DNA from: an uncultured Lachnospiraceae bacterium
Lineage (GTDB): Bacteria; Bacillota; Clostridia; Lachnospirales; Lachnospiraceae
Assembly: GCA_944381575.1 (NCBI GenBank)
Contig: CALWLS010000003.1
Coordinates: 62,001-126,000, forward strand
Direction of reading: 5' to 3'
Length of the DNA stretch: 64,000 nucleotides
In this document: positions 26,032 to 33,897 of the stretch, in pieces
Position numbering within the stretch: position 1 is the first letter of the stretch
Layout: every line of letters begins with the position of its first letter
The notes under the pieces: model-generated
Told to the model about the DNA's origin: nothing
The model's database searches: none
What the model saw: the letters and a program-made list of their open reading frames with translations, nothing else
Translations under genes and position numbers: made by a program

Positions 26032-27078
26032 ATGATAAAGATAAAGGAATGTAAGAAACTGGCAAGGGAAACGCTGCTGGGCAGATACGGTACGGTCATA
26101 GGCGCGGGTATCGTGGCGGGCATAATAGAGTTTTTCCTGCTTATGGCTGCGGGCTTTTCACTGTTATTTGCCCTTATATATGGAAATGTATTCGACCGGG
26201 GAGCAGAGCTTGATACTCCTATGATAGTGCTGGGTGCAGTGCTGTTTACGGTATTTCTGTTTCTGTTCATCATTATGGCAGTATTTGCGAATATAGGCTC
26301 CACAAGGCTGATGCTCAATATATGCCATGGCAGGAGATACAGCGTTGCGGATGTTTTTTACGGCTTTACAAAGGGGTCGCATGCCGGCAGGGCCATAGGA
26401 GTGACGATAGCGCTCTTTGTGACAGCGCTCATGTTTTCGATCCTGCAGAACATAGTCATATACTGCTTTTCCTGGCGTATCGGAAATATGACCGAGTGGG
26501 CCGTATGCGCGGCGGTCCTTGCAGTGCTGATCATTGCACAGCTCTACGTGTGCCTCGGCCTTTTTTTAGCGGACCTTATAGCAGTTGAGGAGCCGGGATA
26601 TGGCGTTTTCGGCTGCCTTAAGAGATCCATGGAACTCATGAAGGGAAAGAGGCTCAAGGCGCTGTGGTTTATACTGTTCAGCTTTATAGGCTGGCAGATC
26701 GTGCTTTTGCTCTGTCCTTTTGCAGCCATCTGGATATATCCGTATATTTCATGCAGCAGGACGGTATTTTACCTTGCGGCAAAGGATGAGCTTGATCTCC
26801 TGCCTGATACTGACTACGCGTATTACGATGGAAATGTCTCCATGTCTGAGGCAGAGGATGAACATCAATATCAGGAAAAAGGATCTGTAAGCGGAGACCA
26901 TAACAGCAATGAAACTGAACCGGAGCTTAAGGCGGCTGAGTCTTCGGAGGAAAAGGAAAGCTTTGAGGAGGCCGCAAAAAAGGCAGGGATCTCGGAGGTC
27001 TTTAAGGATCCGGCTGCCGGAGGAGATGATAATGCCGGCGATATCGGGGAAGCGGATAAGGAGGATACGGTACAATGA
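26032..27078 (+). CDS. DUF975-family integral membrane protein
   Basis: A 348-residue polytopic membrane protein. The short cytosolic start IKIKECKKLARETLLGRYG is followed by about five or six hydrophobic segments up to residue ~240, then a long acidic, Glu-rich soluble tail of roughly 90 residues. The N-terminal K-x-x-AR-x-x-L-G-x-Y pattern and the internal SMELMKGKRLKALWF motif fit DUF975, a Firmicutes family of unknown function. The stop overlaps the nrdR start (ATGA), so it is translationally linked to nrdR. No function can be given. Confidence 0.8.
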   Translation: MIKIKECKKLARETLLGRYGTVIGAGIVAGIIEFFLLMAAGFSLLFALIYGNVFDRGAELDTPMIVLGAVLFTVFLFLFIIMAVFANIGSTRLMLNICHGRRYSVADVFYGFTKGSHAGRAIGVTIALFVTALMFSILQNIVIYCFSWRIGNMTEWAVCAAVLAVLIIAQLYVCLGLFLADLIAVEEPGYGVFGCLKRSMELMKGKRLKALWFILFSFIGWQIVLLLCPFAAIWIYPYISCSRTVFYLAAKDELDLLPDTDYAYYDGNVSMSEAEDEHQYQEKGSVSGDHNSNETEPELKAAESSEEKESFEEAAKKAGISEVFKDPAAGGDDNAGDIGEADKEDTVQ

Positions 27079-27554
27079 AATGTCCATTTTGCAGTTCGGA
27101 TAACACAAAGGTCATAGATTCCAGGCCGGCAGACGACAATACCTCCATCAGGAGGAGACGCCAGTGCGAGGACTGCGGCAAGAGGTTCACGACCTATGAA
27201 AAGCTTGAGACCATGCCTTTGATGGTGATCAAAAAGGACAACAGCAGGGAATCCTACGACAGGTCCAAGATCGAGAGCGGAATAGTAAGATCCTGCCATA
27301 AGAGACCGGTATCCACCGAGAGCATAGCCAAGATGATAGATGAGATAGAAAACGAGATATTTGCTTTAGGTGAAAAGGAGATCCCGACGTCCGTGATAGG
27401 AGAAAAGGTCATGGCTAAGCTGAAGGACGTCGATGAGGTGGCCTATGTAAGATTTGCAAGCGTTTACAGGGAATTCAAGGACGTAAATACATTTATAGAA
27501 GAGATAGGCAAGCTCTTGAAGAGCGACGGGACAGTCAGGAAGGTAACAAAGTGA
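27075..27554 (+). CDS. nrdR: Transcriptional repressor NrdR
   Basis: A 159-residue nucleotide-sensing repressor of ribonucleotide reductase genes. The N-terminal zinc ribbon uses Cys3, Cys6, Cys31 and Cys34 with the arginine-rich RRRRQCEDCGKRFTTYE region that contacts DNA. Residues ~48-138 form an ATP cone that senses dATP/ATP. Length is standard. It starts inside the upstream membrane-protein gene and its TGA overlaps the GTG of yqeG. Its probable target is the nrdD promoter at 8393-8462. NrdD carries the same ATP-cone type. Confidence 0.96.
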   Translation: MKCPFCSSDNTKVIDSRPADDNTSIRRRRQCEDCGKRFTTYEKLETMPLMVIKKDNSRESYDRSKIESGIVRSCHKRPVSTESIAKMIDEIENEIFALGEKEIPTSVIGEKVMAKLKDVDEVAYVRFASVYREFKDVNTFIEEIGKLLKSDGTVRKVTK

Positions 27555-28069
27555 AGCTGTTTCCGGCAGAGTATTCAGACAGTATTTACGGTTATGATTT
27601 TGAAGGAGCCTATCTTAAGGGCAAAAGACTTGTGTTATTTGACATAGATAATACCATGGTGCCTCACGGGGCGCCTGCGGACGGAAGGTCAAAGGAGCTG
27701 ATCGAGAGGCTTAAGGCCAGGGGCTTCAAGCTGTGCGCCGTGTCCAATAATGGAGAGGCCAGGGTCAGGATGTTCTGCGACGAGGTGAAGGTTCCGTATG
27801 TATTTAAAGCAGGAAAGCCCTTACCCTCAGGCTTTTTAAAGGCTGTGGCGGATTTGGAAGAAAGGACGGAGACCGCACTGTTTTTCGGAGACCAGATATT
27901 TACGGATATCCTGGGGGCGAACAGAGCGGGCATCACAAGCGTCCTGGTAAAGCCGGTGGACAGGTCCACGGACGAGCCCCATATCAGGCTTAAGAGGGTG
28001 CTTGAAAGGCCGGTAATCATTTGTTTCTTTAAGCATAAAAAACTTGCAATCAATGAGTATTTTAGCTAA
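27551..28069 (+). CDS. yqeG: YqeG-family HAD IIIA phosphatase
   Basis: A 172-residue haloacid-dehalogenase phosphatase. Motif I is FDIDNTMVPHG, the second motif is AVSNNGE, and motif III/IV is FFGDQIFTDILGANRAG. YqeG proteins are widespread in Firmicutes; their physiological substrate is unsettled, and relatives include phosphatidylglycerophosphate phosphatase GEP4. The start is GTG 27551, overlapping the nrdR stop by 4 bp. The C-terminus is basic (FFKHKKLAINEYFS). Confidence 0.88.
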   Translation: MKLFPAEYSDSIYGYDFEGAYLKGKRLVLFDIDNTMVPHGAPADGRSKELIERLKARGFKLCAVSNNGEARVRMFCDEVKVPYVFKAGKPLPSGFLKAVADLEERTETALFFGDQIFTDILGANRAGITSVLVKPVDRSTDEPHIRLKRVLERPVIICFFKHKKLAINEYFS

Positions 28070-28162
28070 AATATATTAGTCTATTTTTTAATATTGCCTG
28101 TTGTCTTATATATATGGCGGCAGGGGTAAATGCAGTACATATATATTCGGAGGGTGATCAAT

Positions 28163-28717
28163 ATGATTTCAGCTGGTGATTTCAGAAACGGCGTAACAGT
28201 AGAGATAGACGGACAGGTGCTTCAGATAATAGAGTTCCAGCACGTTAAGCCTGGTAAGGGTGCAGCATTCGTACGTACAAAGCTCAAGAACGTTATCTCG
28301 GGCGGTGTTGTGGAAAAGACCTTCAGGCCTACGGAGAAATTCCCAAGCGCACGTGTGGACAGGATCGACATGCAGTACCTCTACAATGACGGCAACTACA
28401 ACTTCATGAACGTTGAGACCTATGATCAGATCGCGCTTCCTGAGGACCTTGTGGGGGATGCCATGAAGTTCGTAAAGGAAAATGATATCTGCAAGGTATG
28501 CTCATACAAGGGAAATGTATTCTCAGTAGAGCCGCCTATGTTCGTGGAGCTGGAGGTTACGGATACTGAACCTGGATTTAAGGGAGATACGGCTACAGGA
28601 GCTACAAAGCCTGCAATAGTTGAGACGGGAGCTCAGGTCAATGTTCCGCTCTTCGTCAACATCGGAGATAAGATCCAGATCGATACACGTACATCAGAGT
28701 ATCTTAAGAGGCTTTGA
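28163..28717 (+). CDS. efp: Elongation factor P
   Basis: A 184-residue three-domain beta-barrel protein that relieves ribosome stalling at consecutive prolines. The N-terminal KOW-like domain has the loop [10 protein letters not shown], with Lys32 at the tip, the residue modified or left bare in various bacteria. The C-terminal OB domain ends in the conserved [18 protein letters not shown] chose ATG 28163, which has GGAGGG upstream and gives the normal family length; an in-frame ATG at 28130 has no ribosome site. No EpmA, EpmB or EarP gene is in the window. Confidence 0.95.
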   Translation: MISAGDFRNGVTVEIDGQVLQIIEFQHVKPGKGAAFVRTKLKNVISGGVVEKTFRPTEKFPSARVDRIDMQYLYNDGNYNFMNVETYDQIALPEDLVGDAMKFVKENDICKVCSYKGNVFSVEPPMFVELEVTDTEPGFKGDTATGATKPAIVETGAQVNVPLFVNIGDKIQIDTRTSEYLKRL

Positions 28718-28763
28718 TGCCAACAGATCCCATTTGGGAAAGCTTTATTCAGAGAGTGTAAAG

Positions 28764-30569
28764 ATGATCAAACTTATTGATTTACTTAATGCAACAGTAG
28801 AAGATGCATTTGTCAAAGCCGGCTATGAAGCCGGCTTTGGTCGTGTTAATATAAGCAATCGCCCTGATCTTTGCGAATATCAGTGCAACGGGGCGATGGC
28901 GCTGGCAAAGAGAGAACACAAAAAGCCCATGGATATAGCCGCGGAGGTGGTGGAGATCCTTAAGGGCTCTGAAATGTTTTCAAAGGTCGAAGCATGCATG
29001 CCGGGCTTTATAAACCTTGATCTGAGCGATGGGGCCCTTGCCTCCTATATATATGAGATGCAGGAGGATGAAGAGGCCGGGATCATAAAGGATGAAAAAA
29101 GAAAAAAGATCGTGGTGGATTACGGCGGGGCAAACGTGGCAAAGCCTCTGCATGTAGGACATCTCCGCTCTGCGGTCATAGGTGAAGCCTTAAAGCGCAT
29201 AGGCGAAAAAATGGGAAACGATATGACGGGGGACGTACATCTTGGTGACTGGGGACTTCAGATGGGGCTCATAATCGAAGAACTCAAGTCCCGCGGCATG
29301 AAGGATTTTAACCTTTCCGACCTTGAGGAGATATATCCTGCGGCTTCAAAAAGATCCAAGGAAACTGATGAAAACGGAAAGCCTACGGCAGATGCGGCGG
29401 AATTCAAAAAGCGGGCCCTTGAATCCACAAGGCTTCTCCAGAGCGGAGATGAGGAGTGTCTGAAGGTCTGGAGGAGGATAATGGAGCTTTCTCTTGCGGA
29501 TCTCAAAAAGAACTATGACGCCCTTGATGTGCATTTCGAGCTTTGGAAGGGAGAATCCGACGCCCAGAAATATATCCCTGACATGCTTAAGAGCTTCGAG
29601 GATAAAGGAATAGCCTATATATCTGACGGGGCCTTAGTGGTAGACGTCATGGAGGAGGGGGATTCAAAGGAGATACCTCCGTGCATAGTGAGAAAGTCGG
29701 ACGGTTCCGCGCTCTATGCCACCACAGACCTTGCCACCATGATAGACAGGGAGCTTAACATCGGTCCTGACGCATATATTTATGTAGCGGACTTAAGGCA
29801 GAGTCTGCATTACTTAAGCTTTTTCAGGGTGGCAAGGAAGGCCGGGATAGTAAGGCCGGAGGAGGAGCTCAGCTTCCTTGGCTTCGGCACCATGAACGGA
29901 AAGGACGGAAAGCCGTTTAAGACCCGCGCCGGCGGAGTCATGAGGCTTGAGGAACTTATAAAGGATATATCCGACGCCGTATATGATAAGATAAGGGCGT
30001 CCAGAAGCGAGGCGGAGATATCGGATCAGGAAGCCCGTGAGATAGCCGGCATCGTAGGACTTGCCGCTCTTAAGTACGGGGATCTTTCCAATCAGGCTTC
30101 CAAGGATTATATATTCGATGTGGACAGGTTCACGAGCTTCGAAGGAAATACCGGTCCTTACATCCTTTATACGATAGTCCGCATAAACAGTATACTCCGA
30201 AAGCTGTTCGGAGATGCCGATGCTTCCCTCGATGACATGCTTAAGGAGCAGTCCACGGTACAGGAAGCAGAAAAGGAAGATCTTGAGAAAGCCATTGCAG
30301 ATTCGGGAGAGCTTAAGGAGCTCTGTCTTGTGCTGTCAAGATATAATGACGCTGCAAGGCAGGCCTGGGAGCAGCTGGCTCCGCATAAGCTCTGCCAGTT
30401 TATTTATGAGCTTTCCAATGCTTTTAACACCTTCTATCATGATGTAAAGATCATCTCTGAGGAAGATGAGGATAAAAAGCGGGCTTATACCTCAGTGCTC
30501 GTGCTTTTAAAGAGGGTGCTCAGCGATTCCATCGATATGCTGGGATTTAAGGCCCCGGAGAAAATGTAA
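28764..30569 (+). CDS. argS: Arginine-tRNA ligase
   Basis: A 601-residue class I aminoacyl-tRNA synthetase. The Arg-specific N-terminal domain covers about residues 1-95, the HIGH equivalent is HVGH at 130-133 in KPLHVGHLRSAVIGEA, the KMSK-like loop is KDGKPFKTRAGG, and the C-terminal DALR anticodon domain ends the protein. Codons upstream of 28764 stay open but belong to no homologous region, and GAGAG before ATG 28764 supports this start. A 9-bp hairpin lies inside codons 18-25. One base separates it from the crotonase gene. Confidence 0.96.
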   Translation: MIKLIDLLNATVEDAFVKAGYEAGFGRVNISNRPDLCEYQCNGAMALAKREHKKPMDIAAEVVEILKGSEMFSKVEACMPGFINLDLSDGALASYIYEMQEDEEAGIIKDEKRKKIVVDYGGANVAKPLHVGHLRSAVIGEALKRIGEKMGNDMTGDVHLGDWGLQMGLIIEELKSRGMKDFNLSDLEEIYPAASKRSKETDENGKPTADAAEFKKRALESTRLLQSGDEECLKVWRRIMELSLADLKKNYDALDVHFELWKGESDAQKYIPDMLKSFEDKGIAYISDGALVVDVMEEGDSKEIPPCIVRKSDGSALYATTDLATMIDRELNIGPDAYIYVADLRQSLHYLSFFRVARKAGIVRPEEELSFLGFGTMNGKDGKPFKTRAGGVMRLEELIKDISDAVYDKIRASRSEAEISDQEAREIAGIVGLAALKYGDLSNQASKDYIFDVDRFTSFEGNTGPYILYTIVRINSILRKLFGDADASLDDMLKEQSTVQEAEKEDLEKAIADSGELKELCLVLSRYNDAARQAWEQLAPHKLCQFIYELSNAFNTFYHDVKIISEEDEDKKRAYTSVLVLLKRVLSDSIDMLGFKAPEKM

Positions 30570-30570
30570 C

Positions 30571-31371
30571 ATGGAATTTGAAAATATTATCGTAAGTGTG
30601 GAAAATAACATAGAGTATATAGTGCTCAACAGGCCAAAGGTCCTTAACGCCCTAAACATAGATACCGTATCGGAGCTCAGGGAGGCCGTGGAATATGCGG
30701 CGGCGAGCGATGAGGTAAGGGTCGTCATAATATCCGGCGCCGGAGGCAGGGCCTTTGCCGCAGGCGCCGATATAGCCGAGATGCGCGAGCTTACGCCGGA
30801 GGGCGGCAGGGAAATGATAGCTAACGGCAAGGCGCTTATGAGGGAGATAGAGCTTTTGGATAAGCCTGTCATCGCCGCGCTTAACGGCTACGTTATAGGA
30901 GGCGGTCTGGAGCTGGCTCTTGCCTGCGATATAAGGATAGCCTCCGCTTCCGCAAGCTTTTCATTCCCTGAGCCTTCGCTGGGCATAATCCCCGGATATG
31001 GGGGATCCCAGAGGCTTGGCCGTGTCATCGGTTACGGAATGGCGAAGTATTACTGCCTTACGGAAGAACGCATGGACGCTGCAAGGGCTTATGAGCTTGG
31101 ACTGGTGGCAAAGGTCCTCGATACGGAGGAGGAGCTTATGAGCGAGGCGGACATGATAGCAGAGAAAATGCTGAAGCGTTCGCCGGCTGCTCTTGCTGCG
31201 GTAAAGGAATCCATAAGGGAAGGCATGAGCATGGATATGGACAGCGCCCTCATGGCTGAGACAAGGATATTCGACAGAGTATTTTCATCGGAGGAAAGGG
31301 TCGTGCGCATGGGAAGATTCCTGGAGAGCCGCAAAAAAAGTCTTAGCCTGCAGCGGACAGCGCGCGCATAG
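30571..31371 (+). CDS. Enoyl-CoA hydratase/isomerase (crotonase family)
   Basis: A 266-residue crotonase-fold protein. The oxyanion-hole segment RAFAAGADIAEM, the GGGLELALACDIRIAS region with the first catalytic Glu, and FPEPSLGIIPGYGGSQRL with the second Glu are present, so hydratase activity on short-chain enoyl-CoA (for example crotonyl-CoA in butyrate metabolism) is plausible. The usual butyrate-pathway neighbours (thl, hbd, bcd-etfAB) are absent, so the role could be different. It starts one base after argS, which implies co-transcription. Confidence 0.85.
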   Translation: MEFENIIVSVENNIEYIVLNRPKVLNALNIDTVSELREAVEYAAASDEVRVVIISGAGGRAFAAGADIAEMRELTPEGGREMIANGKALMREIELLDKPVIAALNGYVIGGGLELALACDIRIASASASFSFPEPSLGIIPGYGGSQRLGRVIGYGMAKYYCLTEERMDAARAYELGLVAKVLDTEEELMSEADMIAEKMLKRSPAALAAVKESIREGMSMDMDSALMAETRIFDRVFSSEERVVRMGRFLESRKKSLSLQRTARA

Positions 31372-31402
31372 CGCTGATCATATAATAATTCAGCGCTGAT
31401 CA
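31370..31402 (+). repeat. Direct repeat AGCGCTGATCA, two copies 22 bp apart
   Basis: Identical 11-bp copies lie at 31370-31380 and 31392-31402, two helical turns apart, between the crotonase gene and the tRNA-Gln promoter. Their first six bases, AGCGCT, equal the tRNA acceptor sequence. Function unknown: paired operator half-sites or a footprint of an old duplication. Confidence 0.6.
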
Positions 31403-31430
31403 AACCGGTAAAGCAAACGTTAAAAAACGG

Positions 31431-31459
31431 TTGACAAGAAGCTCCAACTATATTATCAT
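31431..31459 (+). promoter_or_regulatory. tRNA-Gln promoter
   Basis: Consensus TTGACA (31431-31436), a 17-bp spacer and TATCAT (31454-31459), 20 bp upstream of the tRNA. Confidence 0.75.
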
Positions 31460-31479
31460 ATTCATCGTCTTGAAAATTT

Positions 31480-31551
31480 AGCGCTATCGCCAAATGGTAA
31501 GGCAACGGACTCTGACTCCGTCATTTCAAGGTTCGAATCCTTGTAGCGCTG
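31480..31551 (+). tRNA. tRNA-Gln, anticodon CTG
   Basis: A 72-nt cloverleaf with acceptor AGCGCTA/TAGCGCT and discriminator G. The D stem is GCC/GGC with a GG-containing loop. The anticodon stem ACGGA/TCCGT closes loop CTCTGAC, giving anticodon CTG (reads CAG). The T stem is CAAGG/CCTTG with loop TTCGAAT. No CCA is encoded. A promoter and terminator make it a stand-alone unit. Confidence 0.94.
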
Positions 31552-31556
31552 CTTAC

Positions 31557-31592
31557 AAAACAGGAAAACCTAATAAGGCTTTCCTGTTTTTT
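31557..31592 (+). terminator. Intrinsic terminator after tRNA-Gln
   Basis: A perfect 11-bp stem AAAACAGGAAA (31557-31567) / TTTCCTGTTTT (31580-31590), extended inside by CC/GG pairs, runs straight into a T6 tract. Confidence 0.9.
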
Positions 31593-31690
31593 GCTTAGCT
31601 TTTTCATGTCAATTCCAACGCCTTTTTAATCAGTTTTATTGATCTGTGGGCTTAAGCATAAGCCTGTCTTTCCTGAAAAACGCCTTTTTA

Positions 31691-31719
31691 TTGAAATATT
31701 TCTGCCACAGTGGTATTAT
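31691..31719 (+). promoter_or_regulatory. Promoter for the HAD phosphatase gene
   Basis: TTGAAA (31691-31696), a 17-bp spacer and TATTAT (31714-31719) with a TGG extension at 31711-31713. Confidence 0.6.
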
Positions 31720-31813
31720 AATCAAATTGATACATTTAAATTAGACGTAAAGTGGCAGACGCGGGCGTATGAAAGCCATGAGATGCCCCTTAAGGTCAGG
31801 GAGTTTATGTATT

Positions 31814-32488
31814 ATGGAAAAACGTTATATATTTTTTGATCTGGATGGTACGCTTACGGATTCTTATGAGGGCATTTGCCGCTCCTTTGAGTATGCGCTT
31901 AACAGGCTTGGCATAGAGCCTAAGCCTGAGACCTTCAGGGAATGTGTCGGCCCGTCGGTGGTGGAGTCCCTTATGAAGTATTACGGCGTGAGTGAGGAGA
32001 CCGCTGCAGAGGGGCTCAGGCTGTTCAGGGAGTATTACGAAACCCGGGGCTACAGTGAGAACAGGCTCTATCCGGATATTGAAAATGTGCTTAAGACCCT
32101 CAATGCCCATGGTAAAAAGCTGATGGTGGCAACGGCCAAGCCTGAGCACATGGCAAAGCAGGTGCTGGAGCATTTCGGCCTGAGCGATCAGTTCTGCTTT
32201 GTGGCAGGCATAACCTTTGAGGGAAATCAGAGATTCGGGGATTCGGAGATCCGTTCCACTAAGGAGGATGTGATAAACTACATCCTTAAGACCAACGATA
32301 TACTTGATCCTGAAAATGCAGTCATGGTAGGTGACAGGGGGAGTGATATCACGGCCGCAAGAAGGTTCGGGCTTCAAACGATAGGGGCAGCCTATGGATA
32401 CGGCAGCAGGGAGGAGCTTACGGCGGCTGAGGCAGACTATATAGCGGAAGACCCGATGCAGCTTATAGAGATAATAGTACAGAGTTGA
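31814..32488 (+). CDS. HAD-superfamily phosphatase (phosphoglycolate phosphatase-like)
   Basis: A 224-residue HAD hydrolase with motif I FFDLDGTLTDSYEG, a helical cap, the ATAKPEHM motif II region, and motif IV VGDRGSDITAARRFG. It resembles Gph/YhcW-type sugar-phosphate phosphatases, but substrate specificity in this family cannot be predicted from sequence. ATG 31814 begins directly before the HAD core; in-frame codons upstream encode nothing conserved. It is followed after 9 bp by the threonine-aldolase-like gene. Confidence 0.82.
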   Translation: MEKRYIFFDLDGTLTDSYEGICRSFEYALNRLGIEPKPETFRECVGPSVVESLMKYYGVSEETAAEGLRLFREYYETRGYSENRLYPDIENVLKTLNAHGKKLMVATAKPEHMAKQVLEHFGLSDQFCFVAGITFEGNQRFGDSEIRSTKEDVINYILKTNDILDPENAVMVGDRGSDITAARRFGLQTIGAAYGYGSREELTAAEADYIAEDPMQLIEIIVQS

Positions 32489-32497
32489 GGTCAGGAT

Positions 32498-33538
32498 ATG
32501 ATTAGATTTAACAATGATTACAACAAGGGAGCGCACCCTGAGGTGCTGAACGCCCTGATCAGACATAATGACGAGAGCTATCCGGGCTACGGTCTTGACC
32601 CGTGGTGCGAAAAAGCTGCAGGAATGATCAGAGACTGCATAGGCAGGCCTGATGCCGACGTGCATTTTCTTCCGGGAGGCACCGTTTCCAACGTAACGGT
32701 GATAGCCGCCGCATTAAGACCTTATGAGAGCGTGCTTGCGGCTGATACAGGCCATATACATGTACATGAGACGGGTGCCGTGGAGCATACCGGCCACAAG
32801 ATAGAGCTGCTTAAGTCAAAGGACGGCAAGATTAGCGCGCAGCAGATAGCGGAAGCGGCGGACGGCTTCAATGAGAGCATCGTTAAGGAGCATATAACAG
32901 AGCCTAAGATGGTATATATCTCCTTCCCTACGGAGTATGGAACGGTATACACCAAAAAGGAGCTTGAGGATATAAGCTCCGTCTGCAGGGAAAAGGGTAT
33001 ATATCTGTACATAGACGGCGCAAGGATGGGCTACGGCGTAGGCGCATATGACGGTACCGTCAGCATAGAGGATATAGCCAGGCTGGCGGATGTGTTTTAT
33101 ATAGGCGGTACAAAATGCGGAGCCCTGTTCGGAGAGGCCGTTGTCATATGCAACGACGAGCTCAAGAAGAGCTTCAGGAGCAGCATAAAGCAGAACGGAG
33201 CAATGACCGCAAAGGGCTGGCTCATAGGACTCCAGTTCTGCGCGCTGATGGAAAACGGTCTTTATTTTGAAATAACAAAAAAGGCTGTGCAGCAGGCCAT
33301 AAGGCTCAGGAACGCCTTTGCTGAAAAGGGCATACCGTTCTATATGGTGAGCCCTACGAATCAGCAGTTTGTACTTCTTACTGAGGAGCAGGCAGAAAAG
33401 CTCAGTGAGAAATATTTCTATGAGTTTGAATTTAAAACCAATACAGGATATTCCTGCGTGCGCTTCTGCACAAGCTGGGCTACCACGGATGAGGAGGTTG
33501 ACGAGCTGATAGCGGATATCGCGCTGCTGGATGATTGA
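32498..33538 (+). CDS. Low-specificity threonine aldolase-like PLP enzyme
   Basis: A 346-residue fold-type I PLP enzyme of the beta-eliminating lyase/threonine aldolase family, cleaving L-threonine or allo-threonine to glycine and acetaldehyde. Motifs are the N-terminal NDYNKGAHPEVLNAL, the SYPGYGLDPW region, the PLP-stacking GHIHVHETGA, the Asp-containing YLYIDGARMGYG, and the Schiff-base Lys in YIGGTKCGALFGEA. Length is typical. A long hairpin terminator follows. Other activities such as phenylserine or beta-hydroxy amino acid cleavage are possible. Confidence 0.87.
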   Translation: MIRFNNDYNKGAHPEVLNALIRHNDESYPGYGLDPWCEKAAGMIRDCIGRPDADVHFLPGGTVSNVTVIAAALRPYESVLAADTGHIHVHETGAVEHTGHKIELLKSKDGKISAQQIAEAADGFNESIVKEHITEPKMVYISFPTEYGTVYTKKELEDISSVCREKGIYLYIDGARMGYGVGAYDGTVSIEDIARLADVFYIGGTKCGALFGEAVVICNDELKKSFRSSIKQNGAMTAKGWLIGLQFCALMENGLYFEITKKAVQQAIRLRNAFAEKGIPFYMVSPTNQQFVLLTEEQAEKLSEKYFYEFEFKTNTGYSCVRFCTSWATTDEEVDELIADIALLDD

Positions 33539-33586
33539 TGTAAGCTGACATTTAAGACAAATTAAGATAAAAGGGAACTATATACC

Positions 33587-33658
33587 CTCCCTGCCGGATA
33601 AACCGATATGTACCTGTTCCAACTTGTACGTATCAGGCAGACCGGCAGGGAGTTTTTT
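33587..33658 (+). terminator. Long branched-stem terminator after the aldolase-like gene
   Basis: An 11-bp outer stem CTCCCTGCCGG (33587-33597) / CCGGCAGGGAG (33642-33652) is followed by T6. Inside it, GATATGTAC/GTACGTATC forms a second 9-bp stem with one wobble pair. It is larger than needed for a terminator. Confidence 0.85.
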
Positions 33659-33749
33659 ATGTGCAGCGCCTGAGAGGAGGTTTGCCTAATCACTCTGAAT
33701 CAACATTGGATCTGGATCTGCTTAGGACAAAAACTCATTTATTGCTATA

Positions 33750-33802
33750 TTGTAAATATAAAAATAAAATTAGTTGACAATAGCTCGTTGAAATAATATC
33801 CT
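33750..33802 (+). promoter_or_regulatory. Probable BirA operator overlapping the bioY-birA promoter
   Basis: Half-sites TTGTAAATA (33750-33758) and AGTTGACAA (33772-33780) are inverted with a 13-bp gap, matching the known BirA operator architecture (TTGTnAACc, gap, gGTTnACAA). The right half contains TTGACA (33774-33779), the -35 element; TATCCT at 33797-33802 is the -10 (17-bp spacer). BirA here has the N-terminal DNA-binding domain needed for repression. Confidence 0.7.
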
Positions 33803-33897
33803 AAGGAGCAGGGGGCATGATCGATGGATGGGCCGGCTCAGGCGGATATGAAGGGATGCCGGAATCGGCACGAGTTTTTTAATAAGGGCAGCAGGAG

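Larger units (their letters stand above)
33539..33897. other. 359-bp intergenic region before bioY
   Basis: It holds the long terminator (33587-33658), the BirA-type operator and promoter (33750-33802), and a 95-nt leader. The leader contains a short hairpin TGCCG/CGGCA (33857-33870) and a T6 run (33875-33880) just before the bioY start, possibly a weak attenuator. No short gene was recognised. Confidence 0.5.

Noticed and set aside
27551..28069. Minus-strand open frames of over 100 codons here and in many other genes (for example at 1725-2393, 10109-10876, 13972-15027, 31805-32665, 37021-37695)
   Set aside because: They lie opposite strongly recognised genes, show repetitive Ser/Leu-rich antisense composition and carry no family motifs or ribosome sites.
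28130..28162. Longer start for EF-P at ATG 28130
   Set aside because: It adds 11 non-conserved residues without a ribosome site; ATG 28163 has GGAGGG and gives the normal length.
28620..28763. Longer N-terminus for ArgS overlapping efp
   Set aside because: The extra codons read through efp in another frame and are basic, Ser-rich and non-conserved; family length fits ATG 28764.
30571..31371. Suspected frameshift at the end of the crotonase gene because of the basic tail
   Set aside because: The conserved core is complete and length is normal; a variable C-terminus is common in this family.
31639..31839. 66-codon open frame between tRNA-Gln and the HAD gene
   Set aside because: It contains the HAD promoter, overlaps the HAD start, has no ribosome site and resembles no known protein.
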